Source of the DNA: Gorillibacterium massiliense
GTDB lineage: Bacteria > Bacillota > Bacilli > Paenibacillales > NBRC-103111
Length of the DNA stretch: 50,962 nt
NCBI RefSeq assembly: GCF_000455485.1
Contig: NZ_CBQR020000041.1
Coordinates: forward strand, 1-50,962
Direction: 5' to 3'
A program made the translations under genes and the position numbers. A model generated the notes under the pieces. It worked only from the letters and a program-made list of their open reading frames with translations, was not told where the DNA came from and did no database searches. Below are positions 25,861 to 34,866 of the stretch, one piece after another (position 1 is the first letter of the stretch; each line of letters opens with the position of its first letter).

Positions 25861-27753
25861 TTATTCCCGTTTTGGCAAAGCACTTACGTAGGTATCCGAC
25901 AGCTTCTCCAAATTGAGCACATAATCGTAATCTTTGCGGTATTGCGAAAAATCCGTTACCGGCTCCATCGTCCGGATGTCGATGGCAGTGCCGTCATCAA
26001 ATCCTTTTCCCGGAACAAAGAGGATTTTATCGTTGAAGAAGGAGCCTGTCGGTAAGTAGTAGCGCATCCCGATGACATTTTCTTTAATGTTCAACAGGTC
26101 ATGGCCGAATGCGACATAGCCTTCATCTTCCAAAGATATCCCAAGCAGATTGGCCAGCGTCGGCATAATATCCACTTGTCCACCGACTTGATCGACAACC
26201 TTGCTTTCCGCGCCTGGTGCGTGAATGATCAACGGAATGTTGAAACGGGTCAGTTTAGGATCATATTTAATGCCAATTTCGGCTTCTACATCATCCGGCT
26301 TGTTGTCGGCAGGTTGCAACCCGAAATGGTCTCCGTAAATGGCGACGACGGTATTGTCCCACAAACCGTTGTCCTTCATCTTCTGGATGGCTCGGCCAAG
26401 GGCTTCATCCGTATAATGGACGGCTTGCAGATAGTCGCCCAACTGCTTGCCTTTCAAAGAGTCCGGGAGGTTCAAAGTCTGATAGTTTTCCGGAATTTTA
26501 AAAGGATGATGGCTGGACAGGGTGACAAACTGGGCGTAAAAAGGCTGGTTGGCGTTTTGCAGATCCGTCAGCTTTTGGATGGCGACTTTGTAGAGTTCAT
26601 CATCAGAAGCGCCCAAAGCGTTGAAATGGTCGTTTTCAAAGTTCGGCTTGTCGAAGTATTTTTCGAAACCAAGGGCCGGGTACAGTTTGTTCCTGTCCCA
26701 GAAGGTGACGTCGTTGACGTGGAAGGTCATCGTCGTGTATTCGTGACCCGCCATCACTTTAGGCAGGCTAGGAATGTCACGGTTGCCGAAGCCGGTGGAC
26801 ATAGCAACCGTCCCGGTAGGATAGATCGACGTATTGGACATGAACTCGGCGTCGGAGGTGTTGCCTTGTCCGATCTGTTGGAACACGTGAGGGAAATAAA
26901 GCCCTTCCTTCGTCAGTTTGTTCAGGTTCGGCGTAATCTCCTGACCGTTCACCACCAGATTAATCGGGAAGTTCTGCAAAGCTTCCACTTGAATGATCAG
27001 CAGATTCTTTCCCTGCGCTACGCCAAAATCATTCGGCTTGCTATTCGTCGGGGTTGCCGTAGGAACCGTACTTGAGGATAGCTCCTTCAATTCCATGGGC
27101 ATTTGGCTCAGCACTTCTTGGGAATCCTTTTTCTTTTCCGTTATATCTTTAAGGATGACAGATGCTTGGTAGTTAGGAAATCCGAGCAGCTCCGCCCTTT
27201 TCATTTCGTTGACCGTATCGCCTGATACGAACCAGGTGGTCAAGCCATAGGCAAGTCCTACAATGACGAGAGAACCTGCAATCATCCGGGGTAGACGAGC
27301 GATATCGGCAAAAGCCGGTTTTCGACCAATGACCTTGAGAACGATAAACAGCACAATACCAATGGCGAAGTCAGCAAAAAAGAGAAATTCCCGCAATTGA
27401 ATCACGGACTGAACGGACGAACTGACTGCCGGCAGCTGACCGGCTCCCGATAAAGTGGTATAGGTAGGAACCGTGCCGAAATAGTGATAGTAAACGGCTG
27501 CGGCGAACAAAACAATGGAAATCAGCAGCAAGCCGACAACATACAGCGTTCCCTTTATTTTTTTCGGTATAATCAATTCAACAAGAGCGGTGATCATGAC
27601 TACGCTGAATATATCTGTCAGCAACTGGGTGATACCTGTTTCATGGAAGACAATTCCGCGATACAGCTGCAATTTAAGCACAATCAGCAAGGTCACAATC
27701 AGAAAATGGCTGAAAGAAAGTCCAGGCTTTTTTTCTGATATGGAGGATGACAT
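25861..27753 (-). CDS. ltaS: Lipoteichoic acid synthase family protein
   Basis: This 630-residue protein has five N-terminal membrane helices (about 15-175) and an extracellular sulfatase-fold domain. Mn ligands and nucleophile are visible: Glu257 (QVEALQ), Thr299 (GQGNTSDAEF), Asp475 and His476 (YGDHFG). LtaS enzymes polymerise glycerol phosphate from phosphatidylglycerol onto a lipid anchor. A Thr/Pro-rich linker (about 226-245) lies between the halves. AAAGGATC precedes the ATG. Several paralogues usually exist in such genomes, so it could be a primase- or stress-type relative. Confidence 0.88.
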   Translation of the reverse strand: MSSSISEKKPGLSFSHFLIVTLLIVLKLQLYRGIVFHETGITQLLTDIFSVVMITALVELIIPKKIKGTLYVVGLLLISIVLFAAAVYYHYFGTVPTYTTLSGAGQLPAVSSSVQSVIQLREFLFFADFAIGIVLFIVLKVIGRKPAFADIARLPRMIAGSLVIVGLAYGLTTWFVSGDTVNEMKRAELLGFPNYQASVILKDITEKKKDSQEVLSQMPMELKELSSSTVPTATPTNSKPNDFGVAQGKNLLIIQVEALQNFPINLVVNGQEITPNLNKLTKEGLYFPHVFQQIGQGNTSDAEFMSNTSIYPTGTVAMSTGFGNRDIPSLPKVMAGHEYTTMTFHVNDVTFWDRNKLYPALGFEKYFDKPNFENDHFNALGASDDELYKVAIQKLTDLQNANQPFYAQFVTLSSHHPFKIPENYQTLNLPDSLKGKQLGDYLQAVHYTDEALGRAIQKMKDNGLWDNTVVAIYGDHFGLQPADNKPDDVEAEIGIKYDPKLTRFNIPLIIHAPGAESKVVDQVGGQVDIMPTLANLLGISLEDEGYVAFGHDLLNIKENVIGMRYYLPTGSFFNDKILFVPGKGFDDGTAIDIRTMEPVTDFSQYRKDYDYVLNLEKLSDTYVSALPKRE

Positions 27754-27882
27754 GATGGCAGATCCTTTCTAACTTTATATTCCCCTAACAATCATAAACA
27801 ATATTTTAACAAAATATCGGCCGAAAGGATACCAAAAACCAGAAACAACCAGATTCAAATTTTAAAGTTTTATGGCAAAATG

Positions 27883-27925
27883 AAAGGTTGAGATCTGGAG
27901 CGAATCCAGACTCAACCTTTTTTTG
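27883..27925. terminator. Hairpin terminator, possibly bidirectional
   Basis: Outer stem AAAGGTTGAG/CTCAACCTTT (27883-27892 with 27911-27920) and inner stem TCTGGA/TCCAGA form a strong hairpin. The plus side has a clean T-run; the minus side has TTTCATTTTG. It lies 18 bases past the minus-strand aldo/keto reductase gene, which it most likely serves. Confidence 0.75.
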
Positions 27926-27942
27926 TTTCGGTGCGGGACCAC

Positions 27943-29076
27943 CTATCCGGCAGCTACTCCCAATGCGGCTGAGGTTTCCCTCAATTGGTGAATGATGTGG
28001 ATATCCTGCGGGCATTTCTCTTCGCAGCTGCCGCATTCGACGCATACATCGGCGTTGCGGCCGTTTTTAATGTCCCCGTCTGCAAGCTTGCGGTATTCCT
28101 GTTTGGCATAATCGTGCAGCCCATAAACCCGGCTATAATTCATCAGTTGAAAAACCCGCGGAATGTTGACGTCAACGGGACAAGGCATGCAATAATTGCA
28201 GCCCGTACAGTAGAGATCGGCAAGGCGCTTGTTTTCTTCCAGCATATCCGCCACACGAATCCGCTCTTCCTCCGTAAGACCTCCTGGAATGGAAGCGACT
28301 GCAGCATTTTCCTCCAACATGGTCAGGTCGCTCATGCCGGATAAGGCTACGGTTGCGTAAGGATTGGCGATGACAAAACGCAGTGCCATTTCAGCCGTGC
28401 TCCTCACATGGCCAAGCATGCTCCGGATCGCTTCCGAAGGCGCGCCCAAACGCCCTCCCCCCACCGGTCCCATGACGACGACGCCCATGCCTTTGTTGTA
28501 AGCGTGCTCCATCCCGGCAGTAAGAGACTGATCCAGCAGATTGTATTGCAGCAGTACCGTTTCAAAATAGCCGGAATCGATGATTTTGAAGATGTTGCCG
28601 GGCTCGTCATGAAAAGAGAAAGAAATATGGCGGATCAGCCCTTCATCTTTTGCCCGCCAGGCGGCCTCCATCGGCCCTCCCGGCACATCCACTTTATTCT
28701 CGAAAGTGTGAAGATTGATGCCCCACATATGATAAAAATCGATATAGTCGGTATCCAACTGAGTCAGAGAGTTTTCCAGCCTTCTACGCCAGTTGTCACC
28801 GGATGCGTCCTCAATGGGATTTTTAGTCGAAAGATAGATGGAGTCTCTTCTCCCCTTGATTGCCTTGCCAACGACCGCTTCGCTTTGCCTGTCGCAATAG
28901 CCGGGTGCAGTGTCTACATAATTGATTCCCAGATCCAGCGCCCGATGGATAAGGGGGATTGCCTTGTCCTCGTCCACGATTTTGCCGTTGCCCCTCTCGA
29001 TCATCGGCAGGCGCATGGCACCAAAACCGAGAGCGGAAACTTGGATTCCGGTCTTGCCCAAAGTTTTATAGATCAT
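27943..29076 (-). CDS. Aldo/keto reductase with C-terminal 4Fe-4S ferredoxin domain
   Basis: This 377-residue protein has an aldo/keto reductase barrel with catalytic Asp55, Tyr60, Lys85 and the His in YHMWG. The C-terminal part carries CTGCNYCMPCPVDVNIP (about 293) and CVECGSCEEKCP (about 352), two cluster-binding motifs of the ferredoxin type. This fused class is common in anaerobes and spore formers; substrates are mostly unknown. GAGGG precedes the ATG. It begins 80 bases after the FAD dehydrogenase on the same strand, with no terminator between, so it may share the riboswitch-controlled transcript. Confidence 0.88.
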   Translation of the reverse strand: MIYKTLGKTGIQVSALGFGAMRLPMIERGNGKIVDEDKAIPLIHRALDLGINYVDTAPGYCDRQSEAVVGKAIKGRRDSIYLSTKNPIEDASGDNWRRRLENSLTQLDTDYIDFYHMWGINLHTFENKVDVPGGPMEAAWRAKDEGLIRHISFSFHDEPGNIFKIIDSGYFETVLLQYNLLDQSLTAGMEHAYNKGMGVVVMGPVGGGRLGAPSEAIRSMLGHVRSTAEMALRFVIANPYATVALSGMSDLTMLEENAAVASIPGGLTEEERIRVADMLEENKRLADLYCTGCNYCMPCPVDVNIPRVFQLMNYSRVYGLHDYAKQEYRKLADGDIKNGRNADVCVECGSCEEKCPQDIHIIHQLRETSAALGVAAG

Positions 29077-29156
29077 GGCTATCCCTCACAGTATTCATAA
29101 TCGCAAACGAATAAGAAAACTGTAAAGGACTGCCTATTGGATTGCTATTAAATGGG

Positions 29157-30593
29157 TCACAAACGCTCGGCGATGCTGCGGGCGATGTGAACTCCCGCTG
29201 CTCCGGCTTGGGCTAAGCCTCGGGTGATGCCCGCTCCGTCACCGCCGCAGAACAGCCCGACGATTTCCGTTTCCAGATTCTCGGTGAGCTTGGGACGGGC
29301 GGAATAGAACTTGGCTTCCACTCCATAAAAGAGCGTATGCTCCGAAGCGATCCCGGGGGTCACTTTCTCCAGCGCCTCCATCATTTCCACAAGGCTCTTC
29401 ATTGTATTATAGGGAAGCACAAGGCCCAAATCGCCAGGAACGGCTTCCGGCAAGGTGGGCTCCAGAAATCCCTCTTTGATGCGTCCTGCGGTGGACCGCC
29501 TGCCGCGGATGATGTCGCCGTACTTTTGCACAATGACTCCCCCGCCGGACAAATCGTTAGCCCGTTTACAAATCTCGCGGGCGTACTCGTTCGGCTTATC
29601 GAAGGGATCGGTGAATTTGTGGGAGACGAGCAGCGCAAAATTAGTGTTGCGGGAACCGAGCCGCGGGTCCTTGAAGGAGTGGCCGTTGGCTGCCATGATT
29701 CCGCTGTGGTTTTCCACGACGACGTGCCCGGACGGATTGCTACAGAAAGTGCGAACCCGGGTTCCAACCGACGTGTTGAAAATAAATTTCCCTTCATATA
29801 GATGCTCATTGATTTCGCGCATCACGATATCGGAGGTTTCCACACGAACGCCGATGTCCACCTGATTGTTTTGCAGCTTTAGGCGGCGCTTTTTGAGGAT
29901 CTGCCCCAGCCAAACGGAACCGTCCCGACCTGGAGCGATCACAACGTTTGCGGCATGAATGGATTCACCGCTCTTCAAAACAACGCCTTTGATTTCGTGG
30001 CCTGCGGTGGTTTTTTCTGTGATGATATCTTCCACCTCAACGCCAAAGCGCATGTCAATGCGAGTGTTCAAGTACTCAAAGATGGATTTCAAGATCATCA
30101 GGTTTTGTTCGGTTCCCAGATGACGAACTTAGGCGCGCAGCAGTTTCAATCCGGCCGCATAAGCTTTCTGTTCGATAAGCCGGATCGATTCCGTCGTCGG
30201 ATCGGTGATCTGTTCGGTTGCACCGTGATTCAAGTTGATCTCATCTACGTACTGGATCAACTCAAGTACCTTGGAGGGCGGCAAATAATCGGTTAGCCAA
30301 CCGCCGAATTCTGTGGTGATGTTGAATTTACCGTCACTGTATGCCCCGGCTCCGCCGAATCCGGCGGTGATGGAACAGGCCGGCAGACATCCGGCAAACT
30401 CCTTTCGGCCGGCGGCTGGCGGACACAGCTTGATTTTTTCATCCAATATCGGACAATTTCGCTTATAAATCGTATGCCCTTTATCGATCAGCAGCACCTT
30501 GGCCTGCGGGGCCAGCAGCGTCATCTCGTAAGCGGTAAATATTCCGGCAGGGCCTGCGCCTACCACGATCAGGTCGTAATGATTTTCTTGCAT
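29157..30593 (-). pseudogene. FAD-dependent dehydrogenase (COG2509 type) with in-frame stop
   Basis: The full reading frame would encode 477 residues plus one internal TAA (30129-30131). The N-terminal part has the dinucleotide motif GAGPAG (12-17) and Cys-rich motifs (RNCPILDEK, CPACS-like LPACSITAG) typical of COG2509. After the stop the same frame goes on with VRHLGTEQNLMILKSIF and a normal C-terminal half ending in an FAD GLFCGGDGAGITRG motif. One base change (for example AAA to TAA) explains the break. AAGGGGATG precedes the ATG at 30593. The leader holds a purine riboswitch. The enzyme's reaction is unknown; it may be inactive, or the stop may be a sequencing error. Confidence 0.85.
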
Positions 30594-30635
30594 TCCGTCA
30601 TCCCCTTAGAAGATTAGAATATCCGTGCACACGAT

Positions 30636-30740
30636 AAAAAACCCAGCTCTGCGGGTACGCCAAAGGCGGCCCGTTCGTAGCTGGGAAGTTTACGGCTTCT
30701 CGTAGATACCCTCAACCCTAATTGTGAGGCTATACGAACG
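30636..30740 (-). promoter_or_regulatory. Purine-class (guanine-type, C74) riboswitch with overlapping terminator
   Basis: On the minus strand P1 is CGTTCGTA/TACGAACG (30733-30740 with 30672-30679). The core has TATAG in J1/2, GTATCTAC in J2/3, L3 CCGTAAA and J3/1 AGC before P1. The L2/L3 pattern and the base equivalent to C74 fit the guanine class. G at the A24 place, A at U48 and G at A73 are unusual. The terminator (30636-30685, CCCAGCT/AGCTGGG then six T) uses P3, J3/1 and P1 bases, so a bound aptamer should block termination. Confidence 0.85.
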
Positions 30741-30763
30741 TTAGTGGTGAAGTCACCTTTTAG

Positions 30764-30792
30764 ATCCTACATCGAATCTGCGCTTTTGTCAA
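30764..30792 (-). promoter_or_regulatory. SigA-type promoter of the riboswitch leader
   Basis: TTGACA (30787-30792) and TAGGAT (30764-30769) are 17 bases apart on the minus strand. The RNA would start about 17 bases before the aptamer, after a small GGTG/CACC hairpin. Confidence 0.8.
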
Positions 30793-30796
30793 ACTT

Positions 30797-30809
30797 AATG
30801 TTCGGATTT
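30797..30809 (+). promoter_or_regulatory. PurR-box-like site 1
   Basis: AATGTTCGGATTT fits the reverse complement of the Bacillus PurR box (AWWWCCGAACWWT) at every position. It lies five bases upstream of the -35 of the riboswitch promoter. A very weak inverted partner with CGAA (30768-30780) is 16 bases away, the usual spacing of PurR box pairs. Confidence 0.55.
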
Positions 30810-30900
30810 AGCCCATTATTTTTCTGATATTTACTAAATTTTATTAGTGATTCAAAAAAACGCTTATCACCAAGTGGGATATCTAATGATTAATGTGGTT

Positions 30901-30913
30901 AATGTTCGGATTT
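30901..30913 (+). promoter_or_regulatory. PurR-box-like site 2
   Basis: This is an identical copy of site 1 (AATGTTCGGATTT, part of a 15-base direct repeat), 104 bases away and in the same orientation. It lies 32 bases upstream of the -35 of the divergent thiamine-binding gene. No inverted partner is seen. Confidence 0.45.
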
Positions 30914-30944
30914 TGCTCATGTGGTTTCGTATTGCATTTGCCCC

Positions 30945-30972
30945 TTGACGCCGAATGTACTATTCTTATGCT
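30945..30972 (+). promoter_or_regulatory. SigA-type promoter of the MTH1187-like gene
   Basis: TTGACG (30945-30950) and TATGCT (30967-30972) are 16 bases apart, 31 bases before the ATG, with AAAGGAG in between. Confidence 0.65.
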
Positions 30973-31003
30973 AAAGTACTTCCATATAAAGGAGCTGTAA
31001 TTC

Positions 31004-31318
31004 ATGGCAATAGCCGAAGTGACCATTGTCCCGCTTGGAACCGCTACGCCCAGTGTCAGCCGATATGTGGCCGAGGTTCATAAAGTTTTGGAGCAGGCTG
31101 AGGAAGCCGTCAAATTTCAAATGACGCCCATGAGCACCATTATCGAAGGAGATCTGAACGATATTCTGGCCGTGATTCGGCGGATGCATGAGGTTCCCTT
31201 TACCAAAGGGGCTGAGCGGGTATCCACCTCCATCCGCATCGACGACCGCCGGGATATCGCCGGCTCAATGGAGCAAAAAATCCGTTCCGTTCAAGAAAAA
31301 TTGAAGGAACTCGACTAA
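31004..31318 (+). CDS. MTH1187/YqgV-family thiamine-binding protein
   Basis: This 104-residue protein fits the UPF0045/MTH1187 family: AIAEVTIVPLGT at the start, VKFQMTPMSTIIEGD in the middle and STSIRIDDRRD near the end. Members form ferredoxin-like tetramers that bind thiamine; a cytoplasmic role is usual. The ATG has AAAGGAG nine bases upstream. The gene is divergent from the riboswitch unit and convergent with fhs, sharing a terminator with it. Confidence 0.9.
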   Translation: MAIAEVTIVPLGTATPSVSRYVAEVHKVLEQAEEAVKFQMTPMSTIIEGDLNDILAVIRRMHEVPFTKGAERVSTSIRIDDRRDIAGSMEQKIRSVQEKLKELD

Positions 31319-31394
31319 GTTCTCGCAGGAGCGCGTAGCTTCCGAAAGCATAGTGCGCTTACTGAATCAAATGCGATTCTAACAGATGCCCGCA

Positions 31395-31446
31395 ATAAAA
31401 AAGGACGCTTCTTTTCCCTCCCATCCGGAGGAGAAAAAGCGTCCTT
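31395..31446. terminator. Bidirectional terminator between the MTH1187-like gene and fhs
   Basis: Stem AAGGACGCTT/AAGCGTCCTT (31401-31410 with 31437-31446) encloses an inner CTCC/GGAG hairpin. The minus side is followed by six T, the plus side by TTCCTT. On the minus strand it is read after the dispersed element that follows fhs. Confidence 0.85.
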
Positions 31447-31452
31447 TCCTTA

Positions 31453-31552
31453 AGATATCAGAAAGGATTAACTTCGCAGCAGCGACATCCTGATATCGCA
31501 AGAAAAACGACATCGAAATGCGGTCTGGCTTCTTTGATTGTACATCGATAGA
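31453..31552. repeat. Dispersed 100-bp element, copy 2
   Basis: This matches 341-440 without gaps, 85 of 100 bases. It lies between the fhs stop and the terminator, so it is transcribed as part of the fhs 3' end. The inverted repeat here is weaker (8 pairs, then scattered) than in copy 1, while the blocks CCTGATATCGCAAGAAAA and GCGGTCTGGCTTCTTTGA are unchanged. Confidence 0.75.
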
Positions 31553-31583
31553 CGTTTTCCTTACAAACATGCAACGATTTTGA

Positions 31584-33215
31584 TTAAAATAATCCGATTG
31601 CGTTACCGGAAGCATCGACGCCAAGGCGGACGGCGGCTGGAACTTTCGGCAAACCGGGCATAATCATAATCTCGCCGGCGAACGCTACGAGAAATCCTGC
31701 ACCTGCCGACAGGTTGACTTCGCGGATATGAATGGTAAAGCCTTCGGGGCGGCCTAACCGCTTCGGGCTATCGGATAAGGAATATTGGGTTTTGGCCATG
31801 CAAACCGGGAAGTCGCCAAAGCCCAAATCTTCTGCTTTGCGGATCGCTTTTTCGGCAGCAGGTGAATACGTAACATCTGCGCCTCCATAGATTTCACGCA
31901 CGATGATCTCTATTTTTTCTTTAATAGGCAAAGTAGTTGCGTAAATAGGCTGATAATGAGAAGCTCCGCTCTCCAAAAGCCCAATGAGTGTGCGGGCAAG
32001 GGCTTCCCCGCCTGCTCCGCCTTTTTCCCAAACTTCGGATAATTCCACTTGGACGCCAGCAGCCGTGCACAGCTCTTTCACGCATGCCAATTCGGCTTCG
32101 GTATCGGTGAAGAAACGATTGATAGCAACGACTACCGGCACGCCGAATTTTTGCACATTTTCAATGTGCTTAGCTAAATTGGCGAATCCGTTTTTAAGAG
32201 CGGAGAGATTTTCTGCGGAAAGTTCGCTTAATGCGGCTCCCCCGTTATATTTCAGCGCCTTGACGGTAGCGACGATAACGGCTGCATCGGGTTTGAGCCC
32301 CGCCTTCCGGCACTTGATATCAAAAAACTTCTCGGCTCCCAAGTCCGCTCCGAAGCCAGCTTCAGTAACGACGCAGTCCGCAAGCTTAAGCGCCAACTTC
32401 GTGCCAGCGACGCTGCTGCAGCCGTGGGCGATATTGGCAAAGGGACCGCCGTGAACAAAAGCAGGCGTGCCTTCAATGGTCTGCACCAAATTGGGTTTGA
32501 TGGCATCTTTCAGAAGCAAAGCCATGGCGCCGTCGGCTTGCAAATCCCCTGCTGTAACGGGCTGTCCGTCGTAGCGGTAGCCGATGATGATGCGAGAGAT
32601 CCGTTCCTGCAAATCTGCGAGGTTCTCGCTTAAGCACAGAATGGCCATTACTTCTGAGGCAACCGTAATGAGAAAACCTGCCTCCCTAGGGTTGCCGTTT
32701 CCGGCTCCAAGTCCGGTTACGATTTGCCGCAAGGAACGGTCGTTCATATCCATGGCCCGTTTCCAGATGATCGTGGACGGGTTGATGGACAGGGCGTTGC
32801 CATGATACAGATGGTTATCGATCATAGCAGCAAGCAAATTATGGGCGGCGGTAACGGCATGAAGATCGCCGGTAAAATGCAGATTGATATCTTCCATCGG
32901 CATAACCTGAGCCTGTCCGCTCCCTGTAGCACCACCCTTGATGCCCATGCAAGGACCAAGGGACGGCTCGCGCAGAGCGGCGATGGTGCGGACGCCGATC
33001 CGGTTCAATGCCTGAGACAGCCCAATAGTGGTTAGTGTCTTTCCTTCTCCTGCCGGAGTCGGGTTCATGGATGTAACAAGAACCAGCTTCCCGTCAGGCT
33101 GCTCCTTCACCCGTTCCATTACTTCGGGAGCGATTTTCGCTTTAAATTTGCCGTAATACTCCAATTCATCCTCCGCAATGTCAAGCATGGCGGCGATCTC
33201 CTTAATGGGCTTCAT
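31584..33215 (-). CDS. fhs: Formate-tetrahydrofolate ligase
   Basis: This 543-residue enzyme makes 10-formyl-tetrahydrofolate from formate, ATP and THF in one-carbon metabolism. It has the nucleotide motif TPAGEGKTT (53-61), the [15 protein letters not shown] segment and the C-terminal [15 protein letters not shown]. The start at 33215 is chosen because AAAGGA lies about ten bases upstream; codons further upstream are not family-like. The upstream 215 bases hold no gene. It is followed by the dispersed element and a terminator. Confidence 0.96.
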   Translation of the reverse strand: MKPIKEIAAMLDIAEDELEYYGKFKAKIAPEVMERVKEQPDGKLVLVTSMNPTPAGEGKTLTTIGLSQALNRIGVRTIAALREPSLGPCMGIKGGATGSGQAQVMPMEDINLHFTGDLHAVTAAHNLLAAMIDNHLYHGNALSINPSTIIWKRAMDMNDRSLRQIVTGLGAGNGNPREAGFLITVASEVMAILCLSENLADLQERISRIIIGYRYDGQPVTAGDLQADGAMALLLKDAIKPNLVQTIEGTPAFVHGGPFANIAHGCSSVAGTKLALKLADCVVTEAGFGADLGAEKFFDIKCRKAGLKPDAAVIVATVKALKYNGGAALSELSAENLSALKNGFANLAKHIENVQKFGVPVVVAINRFFTDTEAELACVKELCTAAGVQVELSEVWEKGGAGGEALARTLIGLLESGASHYQPIYATTLPIKEKIEIIVREIYGGADVTYSPAAEKAIRKAEDLGFGDFPVCMAKTQYSLSDSPKRLGRPEGFTIHIREVNLSAGAGFLVAFAGEIMIMPGLPKVPAAVRLGVDASGNAIGLF

Positions 33216-33430
33216 GCAGTCATGTCCTTTCCTTGCAGCCGAGTACAAGAGTTTTTTGTCGAATTGACGAAAATATCCAAGGATTTATTATATTCAGCTT
33301 TATCGGGAAAAGCAATGAACTGCGTTATAGGCAAGGTTAAACGGCAAATGCCGTCCTTGATGGACGAGGGACTCTTACCGTAGCGGAATAAGGCTATTTA
33401 TAGTGGCAAACCTATTAAACCTTATGTAGC

Positions 33431-33456
33431 AAAAAAAGCCCGCGTCTCTGCAGGCT
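33431..33456 (-). terminator. Rho-independent terminator of msrAB
   Basis: A 7-bp stem AGCCTGC/GCGGGCT (one wobble pair) with a six-base loop is followed on the minus strand by seven T. Confidence 0.85.
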
Positions 33457-33469
33457 CTGAAATGATGGC

Positions 33470-34450
33470 TTAAGCAAAAAGCTTACGGTATTCGCCGTAG
33501 CCTTCTTTCTCTAGATCAGCTTTCGGGATGAAACGCAGGGCAGCGGAGTTGATGCAGTACCGCAATCCGCCTTTATCCTGAGGTCCATCTTCGAAGAGAT
33601 GGCCGAGATGGGAATCGGCATGCTGGCTGCGCACTTCCGTACGGATCATGAAGTGGCTGTAGTCGTGTTTTTCCACAACGGAACCGCTTTGCAAAGGCTT
33701 CGTAAAGCTGGGCCAACCGCAGCCGGAATCGTATTTATCGAGAGAACTGAAGAGTGCCTCGCCGGAAACGATATCGACGTAGATCCCTTCCCCATGGTGG
33801 TCGAAAAACTCATTGCGAAACGGCGGCTCCGTGGCGTTCTTCTGGGTGACTTCAAATTGCATCGGAGTCAGCCGATTGCGCAGGTCCGCTTCATCCTTTT
33901 TATAGTCCCAGTGCTGTTTGATGTAAGCATCTCGCCCAGATCCGCTGCGGTAGCGTTTGTAGTGAGTCGGATTTTTGTGATGAAAATCTTGATGATACTC
34001 TTCTGCTGGATAGAATGTAACCGCAGGAAGGATCGGCACAACGATGGGATGGGAAAAGCGTCCGCTTGCTTCCAGCGCTTTTTTGGACTCCACTGCCGTC
34101 TTTCGTTGCTCTTCATTATGATAAAAAATTGCTGTCCGGTAAGAATCTCCCCGATCGTGAAATTGTCCCCCGGCATCTGTTGGATCGATTTGCTGCCAAA
34201 ACAGCTCAACTAGCTTGGCGTAAGAAAAAACTTCGGGATTAAAAGCGATTTGCACGGCCTCCGTATGTCCGGTCGTGTGGGAGCAAACCTCTTCATAGGT
34301 AGGGTTCGGTTTATGGCCGCCGGTATAGCCGGAAACCACCTGAAAGATGCCCGGCTGCTCCTCAAATGGAGCTACCATGCACCAAAAACAGCCGCCTGCA
34401 AAAGTAGCCAGCTCTCTTTTTTCTTTAGCGGAGTCCTTTGTCGTTTCCAT
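33470..34450 (-). CDS. msrAB: Methionine sulfoxide reductase A-B fusion
   Basis: This 326-residue protein joins MsrA (about 12-165, catalytic Cys21 in GGCFWC) to MsrB (about 190-320, catalytic Cys299 in [11 protein letters not shown]). MsrA repairs the S and MsrB the R form of oxidised methionine, with electrons from thioredoxin. The MsrB part has no zinc-site CxxC pairs. GGAGGG precedes the ATG. A PerR-like box overlaps the start of transcription, which fits an oxidative-stress gene. trxB lies elsewhere in the window. Confidence 0.95.
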   Translation of the reverse strand: METTKDSAKEKRELATFAGGCFWCMVAPFEEQPGIFQVVSGYTGGHKPNPTYEEVCSHTTGHTEAVQIAFNPEVFSYAKLVELFWQQIDPTDAGGQFHDRGDSYRTAIFYHNEEQRKTAVESKKALEASGRFSHPIVVPILPAVTFYPAEEYHQDFHHKNPTHYKRYRSGSGRDAYIKQHWDYKKDEADLRNRLTPMQFEVTQKNATEPPFRNEFFDHHGEGIYVDIVSGEALFSSLDKYDSGCGWPSFTKPLQSGSVVEKHDYSHFMIRTEVRSQHADSHLGHLFEDGPQDKGGLRYCINSAALRFIPKADLEKEGYGEYRKLFA

Positions 34451-34483
34451 TATAAGCTCCCTCCGTTTCGATTTGGTCTTTCT

Positions 34484-34531
34484 TCGTAATTATTCTAATA
34501 TTAAAGTATACCACTACGTGGTTTGGGTCAA
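34484..34531 (-). promoter_or_regulatory. msrAB promoter with PerR-like box
   Basis: On the minus strand TTGACC (34526-34531) and an extended TGG-TATACT (34505-34510) are 15 bases apart. TCGTAATTATTCTAA (34484-34498) just downstream matches the PerR consensus at 12 of 15 positions and would cover the transcript start. Confidence 0.55.
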
Positions 34532-34635
34532 ACGATGAAGGATTAAAATTGCGAGCGATTGGTTGGTTTACGCAAGGAAGGCAAGATGTGTATACTGGTG
34601 GAGTCCGATCGTAAAAGGGAAAGGGTAATTTTCGT

Positions 34636-34800
34636 GTGAATGTGGTCATCATGAATGCCGTTCCGACTCCGCAGGAATACGTGAACATGCGCCTCAAAGG
34701 CCTTTGTAAGCCTGCTAGCAAAAGTACCGGCGGATCATTTGTACCAACAGTCCGGGTTCGGTTATTCGGCGCCGAAATCATTAGGCATGTTCATAGATAG
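34636..34800 (+). pseudogene. Remnant of a GNAT acetyltransferase with internal deletion
   Basis: A GTG with AAAGGG upstream opens VVIMNAVPTPQEYVNMRL, the start of a YitI-type GNAT. One frame over, the sequence continues as LLAKVPADHLYQQSGFGYSA and then PKSLGMFI, the usual C-terminal end of the same family. About 80 middle residues, with the acetyl-CoA site, are absent. This is a deletion remnant, not a working gene. Confidence 0.65.
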
Positions 34801-34866
34801 TGAACGTTCACACGAACCCCTCGCTTCCATTTATCTGAATTTATCTGAACAGAAAGGGTGTTTAGT

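Noticed and set aside
26101-27075. Long plus-strand open frame (324 codons) opposite the ltaS-like gene
   Set aside because: It is antisense to a gene with complete catalytic motifs, has no family-like sequence and no ribosome binding site.
30636-30685. T-box leader or preQ1 riboswitch as an alternative reading of the 30.7-kb leader
   Set aside because: No T-box bulge (UGGN) or specifier loop, and the TATAG, GTATCTAC and CCGTAAA blocks fit only the purine class.
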